DNA of 49,148 nt from Chthoniobacterales bacterium (GCA_018883245.1 VEQL01000021.1:1-49148), one strand, 5' to 3'; shown: positions 15,337 through 23,979, counted from the first letter of the stretch. Notes: generated by a model not told the origin, from the letters alone. Made by a program: numbers and translations.

Positions 15337-16631
15337 GCGCGAACGCGACGGAACCCGAGCGCGTCGCACGCGCGCAACGCATACGCGCGGCCATGCCGCA
15401 CGGCGGACTTTTTGCCGGCAAGGAATGGCGTGTCGCTCCCGAACCGCTCCTCCTTCCTCCGGAACTGGGCGAGGATCTGGCGAAACTGGGTTTCCGCCTG
15501 CGCAAGTTCACGGAGGCTTGCAACTTGCTCTACAGACTCAGCGTGTCGGGAAAACGTCCCGCGTGGATCGCGGAGCTTCTCGACCGCGGCAAGCCGCGGG
15601 AGTTGGTCGAGTTGGCGCGCTCCAAGGCCATCGCCGAGGACGTGCCGCGCGTCCTGCGTCCGGATGTGATCCTTGCCGAAGGCGGATTCACGATCACGGA
15701 GTTGGACAATGTTCCCGGCGGGATAGGCCTCACCTCGTGGCTCAACGGGACTTATGCAGACGAAGGTTTCCACGTGCTGGGCGGGAAAGGTATGGACGAG
15801 GGGTTCCGTGCCCTCATCGAGGCCGGCGACATCGTCCTTTCCGAAGAGGCCGCCGATTACCGTCCGGAGATGGAATGGATGGCCGGGCGCATCGGTGCGC
15901 GGGTTGTCGATGCGCACCGGTTGCCGGACGACTTGCGTGCAAACGTTTACCGGTTCTTCGAGCTTTTCGATTTGCCGAACATCCCGGGATCGGCCGACTT
16001 GCTGCGCGAGGTGGCCGACGGGAAGCGGAGCATGACTCCACCGCCGAAGCCGTGGATCGAAGAGAAGCTTTGGTTTGCGCTCTTTTGGTTGCGCCCGCTC
16101 GCCGATTTTTGGCGGCGCGAACTGGGCGAAAAACATTTTCTCGCGCTTCAAAAAGTCATCCCGCGCACGTGGCTGATGGATCCGCATCCGTTGCCGCCCA
16201 CCGGGGTTTACCCGGGCTTGGACATCCAAAGTTGGGACGAGTTGAAGAGATTCAGCCAACGCGAGCGCGAACTGGTGCTGAAAATCAGCGGTTTCAGCGA
16301 GTTGGCGTGGGGCTCTCGCAGTGTGCGTGTCGGGCAGGATCTCTCCCAAGAAGATTGGGCCCGCTCGATTGACGAGGCGCTCGCCGATTGGGAGAAACAC
16401 CCGTGGATCCTCCAGAAGTTCCACCATTCGCGCGTTTTCGAGATCGATTACGTCGAAGGTGGTGAAATATATCGCATGAAAGGTCGCGTGAGATTGTGCC
16501 CCTATTATTTTTGCGGGGACCGCGAGACCAAACTCGGCGGAGTGCTTGCGACGGTCTGCCCGGCTGACAAAAAGCTTCTGCATGGCATGCGCGATGCGGT
16601 CCTCGCGCCGGTCGTGATCGGAGAGTCCTGA
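15333..16631 (+). CDS. ATP-grasp-like protein (circularly permuted / glutathionylspermidine-synthase-like), function unknown
   Basis: A 432-aa protein starting at a GTG that overlaps the ruvA stop. Two regions suggest an ATP-grasp fold of the circularly permuted kind: RVLRPDVILAEGGFTITELDNVPGG near residues 105-130, resembling 'RPD....G....E.N..PGG', and a C-terminal block with ELVLKISGFSELAWGSRSV (ATP-binding Lys-Gly loop), WILQKFHHSR and VRLCPYYFCGDRETKLGGVL. Enzymes of this fold join an amine to an acyl phosphate using ATP. Whether the catalytic set is complete cannot be decided by eye. A TolC/adaptor/MacB export set follows 44 bp downstream, so a link to an exported product is possible. 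Confidence 0.55.
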   Translation: MSANATEPERVARAQRIRAAMPHGGLFAGKEWRVAPEPLLLPPELGEDLAKLGFRLRKFTEACNLLYRLSVSGKRPAWIAELLDRGKPRELVELARSKAIAEDVPRVLRPDVILAEGGFTITELDNVPGGIGLTSWLNGTYADEGFHVLGGKGMDEGFRALIEAGDIVLSEEAADYRPEMEWMAGRIGARVVDAHRLPDDLRANVYRFFELFDLPNIPGSADLLREVADGKRSMTPPPKPWIEEKLWFALFWLRPLADFWRRELGEKHFLALQKVIPRTWLMDPHPLPPTGVYPGLDIQSWDELKRFSQRERELVLKISGFSELAWGSRSVRVGQDLSQEDWARSIDEALADWEKHPWILQKFHHSRVFEIDYVEGGEIYRMKGRVRLCPYYFCGDRETKLGGVLATVCPADKKLLHGMRDAVLAPVVIGES

Positions 16632-16675
16632 TCGGTGCTGGCAACGTCGCAATCCGGAGGCAAAATGCCGCGAGG

Positions 16676-18022
16676 ATGAACAACCGTTGCGCGTGGACAT
16701 CCCGGTTTTATGTCGCCGTGCCACCGGCGGCCGCGGTCGCGCTGTTTTTCCTGGCGCCTTTCGCTCGCGGCGAGGTGGTCACCTGGGCAGAATGCGTGCG
16801 TGAAGCCGCGATGAACAATCCCGGCATTGCGGCGGCGGTGCAGGAAATCGGGAGATCCGATGCCGTGCGCAAGGGAGCCTACAGCACGTTCATACCGCGC
16901 CTGACTGTCTCGGGAGGAATGAGCCGCGCGAAAGCGGAAGAGATCGTATCGACGTCGGGCGGTTCCACGGAGGTGGTCGGTTCGACCTTCGGCGAGTCGG
17001 GTTTCTGGTCGAATTACGCGGACAGCTACACCGCCCAGGTCGAACTGCAGCAGACTGTGTTCGACGGGTTTGCCACGCGCGGCAACGTCGCCAAGGCGCG
17101 CGCGGAAACGTCCGTTGCCGTGGCCAAGCTGCTCACGCAGAAAGCAGGGGCGAGTTACGAGTTGAAAAGCGCGTTTGCGCAGCTCCTTTATGCCCAGGAG
17201 CTGATGAAAATTCTCGCCGACATCATCGACCAGCGCGAAAGGAACCTGCGGATGGTCGAGCTGAAATACGAAAACGGGAGGGAGAACAAAGGTGCGCTGC
17301 TTTTGAGCAAGGCCCAGTTGAGCCAGGCTCGTCTCGATCTCACGCAAGCGGGCCGCCTCCTGCGGGTGTCGCGCATCCAGCTCGCCACGGTCATGGGCCG
17401 ATCGTCTTTCGGCGATTTCGAGGCGAAGGGAAAACTCGCGACCTCGGTGCCCGTGAAAGATCCGGACTACCGCAAGCTGGCTTTGCGCACGCCCGCGAGT
17501 TTCCAGCAGGCGGCGGTCGCGGACGCGGCCAAGGCGGGTATCACCGTGGCGCAAAGCGACTTTTACCCGCAGATCGCCGCCTTCGCCAATATCAGCAGCC
17601 AAGGCGCGACCGGTTTCGAAGCGCCGGAAGGTTGGGCGGTCGGTTTGAGCGGAACCTGGGCCGTCTTCGACGGCACGAAAACCTACTTCAACGTGCGTGC
17701 CGCGCGTTCCGCCCACGAAGTTTCGCTCTCCACCCTGCGCCAGACCCTCGATGAAACGATCCGGGCCTTGGCCGAGAACTACCGGACCTATGTCAATGCC
17801 GTGGACCAAATCGCGGTGGGTGCGGAGCTTTACGCGGCCTCGTTGCTGCGTGCGCAGATCGCCGAGGCGCAATACCGCAACGGCCTCGTTTCCTTCCAGG
17901 ATTTCGACACCATAACAAACGACAAAATCAACCGCCAAAAGCAGGATCTGTTGAACCGCCGCGATGCCGTGCTGGCCGAGGCCGCGTGGGAGCAGTCGCT
18001 GGGGGCGGGGGCCATTCCATGA
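16676..18022 (+). CDS. TolC-family outer-membrane efflux protein
   Basis: A 448-aa outer-membrane channel. A signal peptide covers about the first 32 residues (VALFFLAPFARGE). The mature part has the TolC duplication: WAECVREAAMNNPGIAAAVQEI with the first helical barrel, QTVFDGFATRGNVAKARAETSVAVAKLL, then a second repeat AGITVAQSDFYPQIAAFANIS and WAVFDGTKTYFNVRAA. The long amphipathic helices of the periplasmic tunnel are evident. It is translationally coupled (ATGA) to the membrane fusion protein and should form the outer part of a tripartite exporter with the next two genes. Confidence 0.9.
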   Translation: MNNRCAWTSRFYVAVPPAAAVALFFLAPFARGEVVTWAECVREAAMNNPGIAAAVQEIGRSDAVRKGAYSTFIPRLTVSGGMSRAKAEEIVSTSGGSTEVVGSTFGESGFWSNYADSYTAQVELQQTVFDGFATRGNVAKARAETSVAVAKLLTQKAGASYELKSAFAQLLYAQELMKILADIIDQRERNLRMVELKYENGRENKGALLLSKAQLSQARLDLTQAGRLLRVSRIQLATVMGRSSFGDFEAKGKLATSVPVKDPDYRKLALRTPASFQQAAVADAAKAGITVAQSDFYPQIAAFANISSQGATGFEAPEGWAVGLSGTWAVFDGTKTYFNVRAARSAHEVSLSTLRQTLDETIRALAENYRTYVNAVDQIAVGAELYAASLLRAQIAEAQYRNGLVSFQDFDTITNDKINRQKQDLLNRRDAVLAEAAWEQSLGAGAIP

Positions 18023-19014
18023 AAAAAACCACTTACCTCATACTTTTTGCGGCGGCCGTGTTGTTCCTTTGGTCGTGGCAATGCAAACGCGGCAAGGCGA
18101 TCTCCGCCGAGGCTGACCGTGACAACACCGAGACGGTCGCCGTGCAGCGAGGTGACGTTGTAACCGAGGTGACGTCGAGCGCGATGATCACGCCGGAGAA
18201 CAGGCTCGACATCAAGCCGCCCATCGCCGGCCGCGCCGAATCGGTGCTCGTGGATATCGGGCAGGAGGTGAAGCGCGGCCAGCCTCTCGCCATGATGAGT
18301 TCATCCGAGCGTGCGGCGCTGTTGGATGCGGCGCGGGCCAAAGGGCCGAAGGAGGTCGCCTTTTGGGAGGATGTTTACAAGGCCGCGCCGCTCGTCGCGC
18401 CCCTCGACGGTGTGATTATTTCCCGCACGCTCGTGCCCGGCCAAGTGGTCTCAACCACCGACGTCGCGTTCATCATGTCCGACCGCCTTATTGCCAAGGC
18501 CAGTTTGGACGAGACGGACTTGGCCAAAGTTTACATGGGTCAGCCGGCGACGGTGACGCTCGACAGCTACCCCGATGACAAGATCGCCGGCGAGGTGTCG
18601 AAAATCGCCTACAACAGCACGACGACCAACAACGTCACCACTTATCCCGTGGACGTCAGTATGCAAAAAATACCCGACTTCGCGCGCAGCGGGATGACGG
18701 CGAACGTGGGATTTGTTCTCGAGGGCAAAACGAATGTGCTGGTGCTGCCGGCGGATGCGGTCGGCGAGGACGGCACCGTGCAGCTTGCGCCGCAGGAAGC
18801 CGGGGCTGATCCGGTCGTGCGGAAAGTTGTGACCGGTTTGTCGGACGGAAAAAACATCGAGATCAAGGAGGGGCTGATCGAGGGCCAGCGCGTGATGCGG
18901 AAAGCCTACCAGCTCCCCGAGCAGAAAAAGACCGAGGGCTTTTCGCTCCTGCCCCGGCCCAAGCGGGTCACCGGCACCAACGCACAGGGCCGCGGTGGTC
19001 CGCCGTCACCGTGA
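18019..19014 (+). CDS. Periplasmic adaptor (HlyD/MacA-like membrane fusion protein) with a very short hairpin
   Basis: A 331-aa inner-membrane-anchored adaptor: one N-terminal transmembrane segment (YLILFAAAVLFLWSW), a lipoyl-like domain (IKPPIAGRAESVLVDIGQEVKRGQPL ... APLDGVIISRTLVPGQVVS), a beta-barrel (ASLDETDLAKVYMGQPATVTLDSY) and a membrane-proximal domain (VLVLPADAV). The two lipoyl half-motifs are separated by only about 30 residues, so the long coiled-coil hairpin that normally docks onto TolC is almost absent. Starts within the TolC gene's stop codon and is followed 10 bp later by the MacB-type transporter. Confidence 0.87.
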   Translation: MKKTTYLILFAAAVLFLWSWQCKRGKAISAEADRDNTETVAVQRGDVVTEVTSSAMITPENRLDIKPPIAGRAESVLVDIGQEVKRGQPLAMMSSSERAALLDAARAKGPKEVAFWEDVYKAAPLVAPLDGVIISRTLVPGQVVSTTDVAFIMSDRLIAKASLDETDLAKVYMGQPATVTLDSYPDDKIAGEVSKIAYNSTTTNNVTTYPVDVSMQKIPDFARSGMTANVGFVLEGKTNVLVLPADAVGEDGTVQLAPQEAGADPVVRKVVTGLSDGKNIEIKEGLIEGQRVMRKAYQLPEQKKTEGFSLLPRPKRVTGTNAQGRGGPPSP

Positions 19015-19024
19015 CACGGTCGCC

Positions 19025-20971
19025 ATGATCGAGCTCGAGCACATCGATAAAATTTACCGCATGGGCCGGCTCGAAGTCGCGGCCCTCCGCGACGTCTCGT
19101 TGAGCATCGCGCCGGGCGAGTTTGTGGCCATCACGGGACAATCCGGATCCGGCAAATCGACGCTTTTGCATATCCTCGGATTGCTGGACAGGCCGACCAG
19201 CGGCCGTTTCCTTTTCTCCGGACGCGATGTCTCGCGATTGGACGACGCGGAATTGGCCGCCTTGCGTTCCGGTGAAATCGGTTTTGTTTTTCAGCAATTC
19301 CACCTGCTCCGACGGACCAATGCGGTGGACAATGTGAATCTCCCTCTCGTTTACAGCCCGGAGCGCGAAGAGGAGCGTGGCATGGAGTTGCTGCGGAAGG
19401 TTGGCTTGGCCGACCGGGCCCGGCACCGGCCGGGGGAACTTTCGGGCGGACAACAGCAGCGCGTCGCGATTGCGCGTTCCCTGGTGCGCAACCCGCGTCT
19501 TCTTCTTGCCGACGAGCCCACGGGCAATCTCGACTCGTCAAGCGGCGGTGAAATCATGGCGCTTTTCCGCGAACTCAACTCGGAGGGCATCACGGTGGTG
19601 CTGGTGACGCACGAACCGGAAATCGCCGCCCTGGCCAGGCGCGAGATCCGCATCGCGGACGGACGCGTGGAACGCGATGTGAGCAAAGCCGTGGCCGTTG
19701 CCTTGCCCGAGTTGCCCGCGAGACCCACCGCGCGCCCGCGGCATGTCGGTCGCCTGCGGCGCATTCGCTCGCATTTCCATCAGGCTGTGCGTGCGCTGCT
19801 GCTGAATAAAATGCGCACATTCCTGTCGGCCATAGGAATCATCATCGGTGTCGGTGCGGTCATCGGAATGTTGTCCCTCGGCAAAGGTGCCCAGGCATCC
19901 ATCGCCGACCAGTTGTCGGGTATCGGTTCGAACCGGCTTTCCATCCGCCCCGAAGCGCAGACCGTCGGCGGCGTGGTCCAGCAGATCGGAGGAGTCAGCC
20001 GCATCACCCAGGAGCAAGCGGAGGAAATTCTGGCGAAAGTTCCCCTGGTCAAGGCTGCTGCTGCCAGCGTGCGTGGTCGCGGCCAAGTGGTGTGGCGCAA
20101 CGCGAATGCGAACACCGAAATCATCGGCACAATGCCCGGCTATGCGGATATCTACAATGCGCCGGCTGTCGCCGGTCGGTTTTTTACCGCCGAAGAAAAT
20201 CGCCGGCGCGACCGTGTCGCCCTGGTCGGTCGCACCGTGGCGGAAAAAGTTTTCGGAAACGCGAATCCGGTCGGTGAAACGATCAAACTCAACAAAGTTC
20301 CGTTCCGCGTCATCGGAGTTCTCAAGCCCCGGGGCGACCAAGGACCTTGGGATGCCGATGATGTCGTGGTGATTCCTCTGCAGACCGCGATGTATCGCGT
20401 CATGGGAAAGCGCTACGTCGATTCGATCGACGTGGCGGTGCGCGATTCCGACATGGTCGATCAGGCGCAAGCGCAGATTTGGGATCTTTTTTCCTCCTGG
20501 CCCAAAGCGCCGGGTGTCATCGGCGAAGGTTTCCGCATCGCCAACTACGCCTCGATGCAGGAAGCCTTCACGTCGATCATCCGCAGTGTCTCGATCCTTC
20601 TTGCCACGGTTGCGGCGATTTCGCTCGTCGTCGGCGGCATCGGGGTGATGAACATCATGCTGGTCTCGGTGACCGAGCGCACGCGGGAGATCGGATTGCG
20701 GAAGGCCTTGGGAGCGAACAACGGCGATATCCTGGCGCAGTTTCTCGTGGAAGCCGTCACGCTCTGTCTCGGCGGCGGCGCCATCGGACTGGGGCTCGGC
20801 GTGCTGCTGACTTACAGCGGCTCGTGGTTGACCGGTTGGTCGCTGTCCGTCACCGCGGGCTCGGTTGTTCTTGCCGTCGGGTTTTCCGTCGCTGTCGGAC
20901 TCGTCTTCGGAATCTGGCCGGCGCGCAAAGCATCACTTCTGAATCCGATCGAGGCCTTGCGGCACGAATAA
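19025..20971 (+). CDS. MacB-type ABC transporter (fused ATPase and permease)
   Basis: A 648-aa mechanotransmission-type ABC protein. The N-terminal ATPase has Walker A GQSGSGKST near residue 40, the Q-loop FQQFHLLRR, signature LSGGQQQRVAIARSL, Walker B LLLADEPTGNLD and the switch His in VTHEPE. After a Pro/Arg linker, the permease has TM1 (TFLSAIGIIIGVGAVIGML), a large periplasmic MacB domain, and three C-terminal TM segments with VGGIGVMNIMLVSVTERTREIGLRKALGA. With the TolC and adaptor genes it forms an exporter of the MacAB-TolC type. Substrates of such pumps include peptides, lipoproteins and antibiotics; the substrate here is not evident. ATG at 19025 follows the adaptor stop by 10 bp. 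Confidence 0.93.
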   Translation: MIELEHIDKIYRMGRLEVAALRDVSLSIAPGEFVAITGQSGSGKSTLLHILGLLDRPTSGRFLFSGRDVSRLDDAELAALRSGEIGFVFQQFHLLRRTNAVDNVNLPLVYSPEREEERGMELLRKVGLADRARHRPGELSGGQQQRVAIARSLVRNPRLLLADEPTGNLDSSSGGEIMALFRELNSEGITVVLVTHEPEIAALARREIRIADGRVERDVSKAVAVALPELPARPTARPRHVGRLRRIRSHFHQAVRALLLNKMRTFLSAIGIIIGVGAVIGMLSLGKGAQASIADQLSGIGSNRLSIRPEAQTVGGVVQQIGGVSRITQEQAEEILAKVPLVKAAAASVRGRGQVVWRNANANTEIIGTMPGYADIYNAPAVAGRFFTAEENRRRDRVALVGRTVAEKVFGNANPVGETIKLNKVPFRVIGVLKPRGDQGPWDADDVVVIPLQTAMYRVMGKRYVDSIDVAVRDSDMVDQAQAQIWDLFSSWPKAPGVIGEGFRIANYASMQEAFTSIIRSVSILLATVAAISLVVGGIGVMNIMLVSVTERTREIGLRKALGANNGDILAQFLVEAVTLCLGGGAIGLGLGVLLTYSGSWLTGWSLSVTAGSVVLAVGFSVAVGLVFGIWPARKASLLNPIEALRHE

Positions 20972-21063
20972 GCGGCGCGGACAACAGCCGCCACCGCTCG
21001 CAATTTGGTGTGGATTGGGCCCGCAAAGCATGAGTCAATCAGCTGCCCTTCCCGCGCTGCCCG

Positions 21064-21657
21064 ATGAGTTCCACCATGCGATTTCTTCGTCCATTCACGC
21101 CGGCTGTTGCCGTTTGTGCGCTGTTGCTGGCCTCCGGTTGCGCGGCAAAAAAAGGACTCATCGTCGAACCTTCGAAGCCCGAGATTGTCTATGACGCGAC
21201 ACCGGTTTCCGTGCTCCACGGCAAGGCGTCGTATTATTACGGACGCTGGATCGGACGGTTGACAGCCAACGGTGAAACTTACCGGGCGACCGATGTGACG
21301 GCGGCGCACAAGACGCTTCCGTTCAACACCATGGTGCGCGTGACCAATCTGAAGAACGGCAAGTCGGTCATCGTGCGCATCAACAACCGCGGACCCTACG
21401 TCAAGGGCCGCATCCTCGATCTCAGTCTCGTCGCTGCGCAGAAGATCGAAATGACCACCGCCGGTGTCGTTCCGGTGAAGGCCGAGATTTTGAAGAGGAT
21501 CGACGTTGTCGCGAAACCCAACGTCAAGCTCACTGCATCCGAAAAGCGTGCTGCCGAGAAGCGCTTGGCGCAGGCGGCCAAGGAGGCCCGCGAGAAGAAG
21601 GCGAAGCAGTCCCCCGGGCTCAGCAAGGTGTTTTCATTCCTCCGGCCTGCGCAATAG
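21064..21657 (+). CDS. rlpA: RlpA-like lipoprotein with double-psi beta-barrel
   Basis: A 197-aa lipoprotein: signal peptide with lipobox (LLLASGCAAKK, Cys near residue 26), then a RlpA double-psi beta-barrel (HGKASYYYGRWIGRLTANGETY ... DVTAAHKTLPFNTMVRVTNLKNGKSVIVRINNRGP). RlpA proteins act on denuded glycan strands of peptidoglycan or bind septal wall. Key residues GxxT.nGE.y and the AAHKTLPFGT-type motif are present; the normal 'FGT' is FNT here. A basic coiled tail (KRAAEKRLAQAAKEAREKKAK) replaces a SPOR domain. ATG 21064 or 21076 could be the start. Its last 38 bp overlap a decayed gene on the other strand. Confidence 0.87.
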   Translation: MSSTMRFLRPFTPAVAVCALLLASGCAAKKGLIVEPSKPEIVYDATPVSVLHGKASYYYGRWIGRLTANGETYRATDVTAAHKTLPFNTMVRVTNLKNGKSVIVRINNRGPYVKGRILDLSLVAAQKIEMTTAGVVPVKAEILKRIDVVAKPNVKLTASEKRAAEKRLAQAAKEAREKKAKQSPGLSKVFSFLRPAQ

Positions 21658-21715
21658 CGCGCCGACCTGCATCGAAAGTCAGGAATTGCTCCACGCCGAG
21701 TTGCAGGGCGGTGCG
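21620..21715 (-). pseudogene. C-terminal remnant of a PIN-domain (VapC-like) toxin
   Basis: Reading the minus strand from 21715 to a TGA at 21620 gives about 31 codons beginning RTALQLGVEQFLTFDAGRR and ending in a Gly-Gly-Met-Lys stretch. This is the typical last strand/helix of VapC PIN nucleases, including the conserved Phe-x-Thr/Ser-Phe-Asp near the end. No start or catalytic N-terminal portion precedes it; upstream the frame hits a stop. It overlaps the 3' end of rlpA by 38 bp. Confidence 0.5.
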
Positions 21716-21845
21716 GTTTCAAGTCGATGCCGCGGAAGAAGGTGACTTTGACGCGTTTGGTCAGGCAGTGGATACCGAGGAGCCAGTCACCTTTGGCAAT
21801 CTGAGGGTTGCCGCTGGAGTGGAGTTTGGGTTTTTCCTTTGGCGT
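21714..21845 (-). pseudogene. Decayed DUF1801-like gene with internal deletion
   Basis: On the minus strand one frame reads KPKLHSSGNPQIAKGDWLLG and continues IHCLTKRVKVTFFRGIDLKP. The first part resembles the N-terminus and the second the middle of DUF1801/YdhG-like proteins; the roughly 60 residues that normally lie between IAKGD and the aromatic-H-C strand are missing. No start codon is evident upstream and the frame runs directly into the PIN remnant in another phase. It looks like a deletion-fused gene graveyard. Confidence 0.45.
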
Positions 21846-21873
21846 TCAATGCCCAAAAAGCCAGGGGTTGAGC

Positions 21874-22707
21874 TCAGTAGTTATCAAACCAGGACTCATT
21901 GACGGAGATTTCTTCTACTGTTTTCTGCTCGACCGAAATCCCCAAGCGGTAGTCTTTCAGCATTTGCACGAACTCATCGCCGTCGATCAAGTCAAGCGGA
22001 GGTGCTCCGTCACGAAGAGCTTCAGCCTTTGCCTCTCTGGTGAATGTTCCAGTTGTTAGAATTATGCCTTTGTCTGCTCGCCCAACCATTGCGCCCCGAA
22101 AGTCACGTATTACGGGCGCTGGGACGGTGTCTTTGTAGCGTTTGCATTGAAAGTGAACATGGAACGAAAGAATTGCTCCGAGTTTTACTACTCCGCGTCC
22201 ATCGATGCCTCCGTCTCCGGACCTCCCCGTCACTTCGACCTGGATAAATCCTGACTCGCGAAGCACGCGTTGGCAGAGTCTTTCGAATGCTTCGGGAGAC
22301 ATCTTCTTGAGCGAGTTGAGGACTTCCTCCTCCCATCCTGTTTCGTCAGGGCTTTCAGTTTCTTGAGATTCTCTCTCCGCCTTCTTCTTTCGATCCTCGT
22401 CCTGCACCAATTTTTTCACGGCCTCTTTCTTAACGGTCGAGGTCTTCTGACCTTTGCTTGTCAGCGCCCAAACACCTCGCGAGGAGTTTTCGATTAACCC
22501 GAATCTTTTCAGGTAAGTTCTGGCCCACGCCAGATTGTAGGAAAACTTCGTTCGGTTGCCGTCGTGAGGTTCCTCCAAGTCTGCTTCAGAAAGCTTGAGA
22601 ATTTTAGCGACTTGCTGTTCCAGCTCGGAAATTGACGCTGAACTTCCCAGCTCATGTAGAGCAGCAAGAAGTGGATTAAAAAGGTCGTCGTATTTGGGAA
22701 CGGCCAT
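21874..22707 (-). CDS. Mrr-type restriction endonuclease (type IV, methyl-directed)
   Basis: A 277-aa protein. Residues 1-90 form the Mrr N-terminal winged-helix region (VPKYDDLFNPLLAALHELG, AWARTYLKRFGLIENSSRGVW); a charged linker follows; residues 130-265 form the Mrr catalytic domain of the PD-(D/E)xK superfamily with SPEAFERLCQRVLRESGF, GDGGIDGRG (metal-binding Asp169) and FQCKRYK (QxK at 187-189). Such enzymes cut modified foreign DNA. No methylase is nearby, as expected for type IV. Base composition is visibly more AT-rich than the flanks, which points to horizontal acquisition. Confidence 0.9.
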   Translation of the reverse strand: MAVPKYDDLFNPLLAALHELGSSASISELEQQVAKILKLSEADLEEPHDGNRTKFSYNLAWARTYLKRFGLIENSSRGVWALTSKGQKTSTVKKEAVKKLVQDEDRKKKAERESQETESPDETGWEEEVLNSLKKMSPEAFERLCQRVLRESGFIQVEVTGRSGDGGIDGRGVVKLGAILSFHVHFQCKRYKDTVPAPVIRDFRGAMVGRADKGIILTTGTFTREAKAEALRDGAPPLDLIDGDEFVQMLKDYRLGISVEQKTVEEISVNESWFDNY

Positions 22708-22775
22708 CTCGGTGCAAGCTGATCAGAGTTGATACTCGGGCGTCAAGAATGACTCCCACAACCAACTCCCCCATG

Positions 22776-23906
22776 TTATCGCGGTGTAAGGATGCGCACG
22801 AGCAACTGCTGCAGAATAAGCGCCGGGTCGGAGCCGGTGGACATGATGGATGTGGCGGCTTCGGCGCAGGCGATAGTGGCGTCGGCCAGTTCGCGGACTT
22901 TGAAGCGTTTGGCTTCCTGCGCGGACATGTAGAACCCGTAGGCGTTGAGGGTGCCGTCTTTTTTGCGCGGGAGGATTTCTTTGGCATCCTCCGGGAGTTG
23001 TTCGAGAGCTGACTGGAAAGCAGGGTAGCTCGGGGGCACACGCAGTCCATATTCCTCGATGAGGATGGCAGCGGCGGTCATGCGCTGGATGGTCGGCATG
23101 ATGGCGGCGTAGAGGAGTCCGACAGAGTCCTCGCCTTGGGCGAGAAGTTTTTGCAGGCAGTTGCTGGCCGACTGCAGATTGCGGCGGGCGATGCAGTTGC
23201 CCAGCTCGAAGATGATGCCGCGGCGGGTTTGGGGGACGAGGAGGGTGATGTCTTCCTCGCTGATGTCGCGGCGTTCGTCGCCGAGGTAGGTGTCGATCTT
23301 GTCGAGTTCGTTGAGGACTTGGCGCGTGTCGGAGCCGACATAGGCAGCGAAACGCTCCAAGGCGTCGGGCGCGAACTTCAGTTTTCGCTCGCGCGCGGCG
23401 GACACGGCCGCCTGACGCGCCGCATCGTCTTCGTCGAAGCGCGGCCCGCCGCTCGGTTTGTCGAGGACTTCAGCCGCCGCAAGTTTGGTCAGCGATTTGT
23501 AGAACGTGCGGCGCTTGTCCGGACTGATCGCGCTGAAGAGCAAACGCGTTCCTTCCGGTAATCCGCCTTCGAGGATTTTTTGCAATGCCTCAAGCGCTTC
23601 GAGGACGGTTTTGCTTCCGCCAAGTTGCGTGTCGGAAAGAAAATTGGCGCTCTTCAGCCAGACGAGTTTCTCCGAGGCGAGGAATCCCGGCATGCTGAGC
23701 GAGAGGATGGCCTCGCGGATGATCGAGGCGGCGTGCTCGGCATTGTCGGCATGCGCATCGAGCGTCTCGACGGCGAACTCACCGCCTTCAGCGGGCGCCA
23801 ACTCCGCTGCCAATTCCTTGGCCCGTGCTTTGACCGCCATTTCGTCATTGCCGGCGACGAGCTGGACATTTGCAGTTTTGGCGGTTTTTTTGGGTTTGGT
23901 TGCCAT
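22776..23906 (-). CDS. holA: DNA polymerase III delta subunit
   Basis: HolA opens the beta clamp within the clamp-loader complex. The 376-aa protein has the expected three-domain size. After a Lys-rich start (MATKPKKTAKT) comes VQLVAGNDEMAVKARAKEL (P-loop-like AAA+ vestige), GFLASEKLVWLKSANFL, LPEGTRLLFSAISPDKR, the ALERFAAYVGSDTRQVLNELDKIDTYLGD region and a C-terminal collar with LLYAAIMPTIQRM. The longer upstream frame reads through a repeat and is rejected in favour of ATG 23906. Confidence 0.87.
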   Translation of the reverse strand: MATKPKKTAKTANVQLVAGNDEMAVKARAKELAAELAPAEGGEFAVETLDAHADNAEHAASIIREAILSLSMPGFLASEKLVWLKSANFLSDTQLGGSKTVLEALEALQKILEGGLPEGTRLLFSAISPDKRRTFYKSLTKLAAAEVLDKPSGGPRFDEDDAARQAAVSAARERKLKFAPDALERFAAYVGSDTRQVLNELDKIDTYLGDERRDISEEDITLLVPQTRRGIIFELGNCIARRNLQSASNCLQKLLAQGEDSVGLLYAAIMPTIQRMTAAAILIEEYGLRVPPSYPAFQSALEQLPEDAKEILPRKKDGTLNAYGFYMSAQEAKRFKVRELADATIACAEAATSIMSTGSDPALILQQLLVRILTPR

Positions 23907-23911
23907 TCTTG

Positions 23912-23979
23912 TCAAGTAGCGGCGACCTCGCCGCCGGTTGTTGTTCGATCCGCCGCTGAGGACGTCGGCGCTACTCAAT
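23912..23979. repeat. REP-like imperfect inverted repeat upstream of holA
   Basis: The ends are TCAAGTAGCGGCGAC (left) and GTCGGCGCTACTCAA (right), near-perfect inverted copies of each other. Inside them are GGCGACCTCGCC-type small hairpins (left arm, and CGCCG...CGGCG in the right arm). A second fragment of similar character follows at about 23983-24010 (GTAGCTGCGGCACTCTGTG). Nothing similar is repeated elsewhere in the window, but the structure is that of dispersed intergenic palindromes. Confidence 0.5.
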
